Of a stretch of 8,496 nucleotides of DNA, positions 5,868-8,496 are shown piece by piece. Source of the DNA: an uncultured Peptoniphilus sp. (GTDB lineage Bacteria; Bacillota; Clostridia; Tissierellales; Peptoniphilaceae); the NCBI GenBank assembly GCA_902488455.1, contig CABTWG010000052.1, forward strand, positions 1 through 8,496. The letters run 5' to 3'. Position 1 is the stretch's first letter, and every line of letters begins with the position of its first letter. Both the position numbers and the translations under genes were made by a program. The notes beneath the pieces were generated by a model. It made no database searches, was not told the DNA's origin, and worked only from the letters and a program-made list of their open reading frames with translations.

Positions 5868-7180
5868 AAAATATAAAGATATTTCCAAAGATGTTTCTGC
5901 AGATATTTTCTGTTCTAGGAATAATAACGATCTTAACTCACCTGCTTGTGTTTTTTATCTTTCCAAAGACCTATCTTGAAACTAGAAAAGAAGAGATCAA
6001 TACCCGTGCCAACGAAATCTCCGCGAGTATGGAAGGCAGGAAGCTGGAAACCATTGAAGATGCACTAAAATTATATTCAGATAGCAGCGAAATTAAAGCC
6101 TATATAAAAACAACAGAAAACGAAAATGAAATTCCAGTTGGCGAAATAGATCTTAATTTAGAAGGATCCAACAACTCACTAATACTTGAAGAAAGAGAGA
6201 TAAGTCTTGACACAGGAGAAAAAGTGAGTTTACAATTTATATCTTCAAAAGATATGCAAAAAGAGGCGAAGAATTTAAGTTTCAAATTTCTTCCATATTC
6301 CCTACTGGCTTCGATTCTCTTTTCAGCTGTGGTTTCACTAATCTATGCGCGACTTATAAAAAACAATGTGCAAGAGATTAAAAATGTCACAGACAAGATG
6401 ATGGCTCTCGACCGCGATGTAAGACTAAATGTCGATACTAAGGATGAAGTCGGACAACTAAAGGAACAGATAAATAGCCTCTACTCTACTCTTTTAAAAA
6501 CCATCGACGATGTTGAAATTAAAAATTCTGAAATTCTAAAACTTGAAAAACTAAAGTATGATTTCTTGAAAGGATCTTCCCACGAACTTAAAACTCCCCT
6601 TGCAAGCCTAAAGATCATACTTGAAAATATGAAGTACAATATCGGAAAGTACAAGGACAGAGACCATTATATCGACGAATGCATAAAGATAGCAGACGAA
6701 CTTTCAAATAATATATCACAGATACTTACAGTTTCTTCCATAGAAAATTTAAAAGATGATGAAGAGGTACTAGAAATTGCAACCGTGCTGAATTCTGTGC
6801 TAAACAATTATGAACTACTTGCAAAAGAAAAGAATCTAACCATTATTAATACCACTCAAGATGAAAAGATATACAGCGGAGGGAGCGCTCTTAGAATCAT
6901 ACTTTCCAATTTGATTTCAAACGCAATTAAATATTCAGATGAATGTGGTACTATAAAGATAGGGTCTTGTGAAAATATGTTTTTCATCGAAAATACTTTT
7001 GAAAATAAAAAAGATTTAGATATAGAAAAGATATTTAACGTAAACTTTGACCTTAGTAAGAAGAATAGCAACGGATTGGGGCTCTACATCGTAAGTAGTC
7101 TTCTTAAAAACTATAAAATTAATTACAGAGCAACCAAGGACGATGGAATTTTTAGATTTGAAATAGAACTAAGAAGATGA
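5864..7180 (+). CDS. Membrane sensor histidine kinase (HAMP-HisKA-HATPase_c)
   Basis: The 438-residue partner of the regulator before it autophosphorylates on histidine and passes the phosphate to D50. It has membrane helix 1 at residues about 11-34, an extracytoplasmic sensor of about 105 residues (35-141) that I do not recognise and that contains no cysteine, helix 2 at about 142-164, HAMP at about 165-217, and HisKA with H240 in SSHELKTPL. The ATPase domain has the N box with N353 (NLISNAIKYS) and G2 box NGLGLYIV (404-407). The G1 box position reads FFIENTFE (373-380) with no glycine, a degenerate form also met in other Gram-positive kinases, so activity is still likely. The stop overlaps an ATG of the next frame (ATGA 7177-7180). 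The lack of sensor cysteines argues against direct thiol sensing by that domain. Confidence 0.95.
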   Translation: MKNIKIFPKMFLQIFSVLGIITILTHLLVFFIFPKTYLETRKEEINTRANEISASMEGRKLETIEDALKLYSDSSEIKAYIKTTENENEIPVGEIDLNLEGSNNSLILEEREISLDTGEKVSLQFISSKDMQKEAKNLSFKFLPYSLLASILFSAVVSLIYARLIKNNVQEIKNVTDKMMALDRDVRLNVDTKDEVGQLKEQINSLYSTLLKTIDDVEIKNSEILKLEKLKYDFLKGSSHELKTPLASLKIILENMKYNIGKYKDRDHYIDECIKIADELSNNISQILTVSSIENLKDDEEVLEIATVLNSVLNNYELLAKEKNLTIINTTQDEKIYSGGSALRIILSNLISNAIKYSDECGTIKIGSCENMFFIENTFENKKDLDIEKIFNVNFDLSKKNSNGLGLYIVSSLLKNYKINYRATKDDGIFRFEIELRR

Positions 7181-7191
7181 GAGGAGAAAAA

Positions 7192-7755
7192 ATGTATATA
7201 TTAGAATTATACCAAGAAGGCAATATCACAGATTTAGGCTTATTTGAAACCATTGAAGAAGGCAGAAAGTTTATCTCCCAGCTAGAAGGATATAAATTTG
7301 AAGAGATCGAAGGATTTGAATACGAAACAATAAAAATAAATACAATTCCTGACTATATGGAACTGGAAGTAAATGGAAACATCGTGCCAATAACCAAGTT
7401 TATGTTTACAGAATCTGGCGACATAGAAGTATATTGGAAAGAAATTCCAAACCTATCGAAAAAAGGTAGCGGATATGTAGACGATGCAACGAGAGTGGAT
7501 GCATATTCAATAGAAAACTCCGATGTTAGATCTTATATCGAAGCTCGCGAAAGCAATTTCAGAGAAACTAAGAAAGCCTTAGAAAGTAAAGGCTATGAAG
7601 TTGAAAGAGCATATTTTGGATCAGAAGACGGTGAAGCGATACTTTATAGGAAGAAAGATTCAAAGGATTGGCACTTCTTAACCCATATGGATCCAGGATT
7701 TACAGAAGAATTTGATTTAGAAAAACTTTTGGAAACCGTCGAAGAAGATAAATAA
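7192..7755 (+). CDS. Unrecognised acidic cytoplasmic protein, third gene of the two-component operon
   Basis: I do not recognise this protein of 187 residues. The start at 7192 (MYILELYQEG) is preferred because GAGGAG at 7181-7186 lies five bases before it; an in-frame ATG at 7177 overlaps the kinase stop and would add five residues (MRGEK) but lacks a ribosome site. The protein is acidic, has no cysteine, no signal peptide and no membrane helix. Two parts can be seen: an N-terminal alpha/beta stretch (about 1-95) with FETIEEGRKFISQLEGY and a beta-rich segment around PDYMELEVNGNIVPITKF, and a C-terminal part after VDDATRVDAYSIENSD with a charged helix (RESNFRETKKALESKGYEVE) and GEAILYRKKDSKDWHFLTH. 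Position directly after the kinase implies co-transcription; a role in modulating the system is only a possibility. Confidence 0.82.
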   Translation: MYILELYQEGNITDLGLFETIEEGRKFISQLEGYKFEEIEGFEYETIKINTIPDYMELEVNGNIVPITKFMFTESGDIEVYWKEIPNLSKKGSGYVDDATRVDAYSIENSDVRSYIEARESNFRETKKALESKGYEVERAYFGSEDGEAILYRKKDSKDWHFLTHMDPGFTEEFDLEKLLETVEEDK

Positions 7756-7797
7756 TTATTTAAAGGCTATGAGAATTAACTCATAGCCTTTAAATAA
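7756..7797 (+). terminator. Long perfect hairpin after the two-component operon
   Basis: TTATTTAAAGGCTATGAG (7756-7773) pairs perfectly over 18 bp with 7780-7797 around the loop AATTAA, beginning one base after the stop of the preceding gene. The 3' side lacks a T-run (CGCAAAAAG follows), although the end of the stem itself is A/U-rich. It could be a weak or two-way terminator or an mRNA 3'-end stabiliser. Confidence 0.6.
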
Positions 7798-7813
7798 CGC
7801 AAAAAGTTTTATG

Positions 7814-7839
7814 TATCAGCCCTCCTGGCTGATATTTTT
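7814..7839 (+). terminator. Second, canonical terminator hairpin
   Basis: TATCAGCC (7814-7821) and GGCTGATA (7827-7834) form an 8-bp stem with the five-base loop CTCCT, followed by TTTTT (7835-7839). It stands 16 bases after the first hairpin and is probably the true end of the plus-strand operon. The remaining 118 bases to 7957 are AT-rich with nothing I can identify. Confidence 0.72.
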
Positions 7840-7957
7840 ATCATAGATTCTTATTGTCTTATCAATAGGTATTTCTATACACAAACTATTTCAAAGTCTC
7901 GTAGATTATCGAAATGAATATTGTTTATTTTCGGGAGAATTCTATTTACTTATTAAT

Positions 7958-8496
7958 TTATTTTTCTAGTTCTTGAAGAACTTCTATAATCTCTTCAAAG
8001 TTTGGATATTCACCATAAATCATTTCTGACATAGCCTTATAATCTTTTTCTATTTCAGAAAATCGAAACTCTCTTGGGACTAACTTTAATCTACCATTTA
8101 ATGCTTCTTCATACTTTGCCCACTTCCTAGGATAAAACTTCATTTTGAATTCAGTTACTTTCTTTAATAACTCCTTATCCTCTAAGGCTCTGTCTTTGAA
8201 ATCTGAATTTGCTATTTTATATAGGTCATAAAAGTGTCTTGCATACCTATGTGGCATAGAAGAAGATTCTGGTCTATTCGCTTCATGATGAAGTATAGTT
8301 GCTTTTTCCCAAAATGTTCTCTCTGCTGATACTGTTCTTATATTAGTTTTTTCTTGGAATACATTTGAATATGCTTCGCCAATTATCGGCAAAACTTCAA
8401 CATCAATTGCAGGTGTCCATGCTGCAATGCTTCCTATTTCAAGCCTTATATTTTGTGTTAAATAATTAGATTCAAAGATTTTAGGATATTTACATA
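7958..8496 (-). CDS. AbiEii/AbiGii-family nucleotidyltransferase toxin, C-terminal part, 5' end outside window
   Basis: The minus-strand frame stays open from the right edge (first complete codon 8494-8492) to TAA at 7960-7958, about 179 codons. The TTG at 8392 inside it is not the real start, because the recognisable family sequence continues upstream: YPKIFESNYLTQNIRLEIGS and AAWTPAIDVEVLPI. Further on come the typical TVSAERTFWEKATILHHEAN segment, a PHRYARHFYDLYKIA stretch, and the last region with FYPRKWAKYEEA and FRFSEIEKDYKAM. Members are about 270-320 residues, and the catalytic GS(x)9-(D/E)xD-type nucleotidyltransferase site lies in the missing N-terminal half. In AbiE type IV toxin-antitoxin systems the antitoxin AbiEi is normally encoded just before the toxin, here beyond position 8496. 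No gene follows downstream. Stand-alone AbiEii-like proteins also exist, so pairing cannot be judged. Confidence 0.87.
   Translation of the reverse strand, partial: CKYPKIFESNYLTQNIRLEIGSIAAWTPAIDVEVLPIIGEAYSNVFQEKTNIRTVSAERTFWEKATILHHEANRPESSSMPHRYARHFYDLYKIANSDFKDRALEDKELLKKVTEFKMKFYPRKWAKYEEALNGRLKLVPREFRFSEIEKDYKAMSEMIYGEYPNFEEIIEVLQELEK

Noticed and set aside
1..8496. CRISPR arrays, tRNA or rRNA genes, insertion sequences
   Set aside because: No regularly spaced repeats, cloverleaf sequences, rRNA signatures or transposase frames with terminal repeats were seen on either strand.

Overview
The window looks like chromosomal DNA of a low-GC, strictly anaerobic Gram-positive bacterium. The evidence is AT-rich intergenic DNA, strong AGGAGG ribosome sites, pyruvate:ferredoxin oxidoreductase (PFOR), a lipoprotein signal peptide, a sortase remnant and an OmpR/VanR-style two-component pair. 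Gene content and protein style suggest the class Tissierellia (Anaerococcus/Peptoniphilus/Finegoldia relatives), but this placement is by impression and not by any search.

Layout. (1) 1-2179, minus strand: the first 726 codons of PFOR, running off the left edge. Near that edge lies a 21-bp stretch (67-87) that matches the Illumina P7 primer at 20 of 21 bases and overwrites a conserved protein motif; this is almost certainly a sequencing or assembly artefact. (2) 2180-2874: a divergent control region. It holds the PFOR promoter with a perfect TGTGA-N6-TCACA palindrome centred near -41.5, a second perfect inverted repeat, a decayed C-terminal piece of a class B-like sortase with its own UUCG-loop terminator, and the promoter of the next operon with an 11-bp-period direct repeat. 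(3) 2875-5064, plus strand: a tight three-gene operon encoding an extracytoplasmic TlpA-like thioredoxin lipoprotein, a 49-residue membrane protein ending in a CXXC motif, and a membrane polyferredoxin with 20 cysteines, closed by a strong terminator at 5095-5139. (4) 5214-7755, plus strand: response regulator, sensor kinase and an unrecognised cysteine-free protein, translationally coupled and followed by two hairpins. (5) 7958-8496, minus strand: the C-terminal part of an AbiEii-type nucleotidyltransferase toxin, running off the right edge.

How the genes may work together. PFOR makes reduced ferredoxin. The membrane polyferredoxin is the kind of protein that could pass ferredoxin-level electrons across the membrane, and the mini-CXXC protein and the TlpA lipoprotein supply thiol pairs on the outer face. 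The working idea is a CcdA/DsbD-independent route for delivering reducing power to extracytoplasmic thiols, controlled by the adjacent two-component system through the 11-bp-period repeat upstream of the lipoprotein gene. The gene order and motifs are seen directly; the electron path and the regulatory link are inference.
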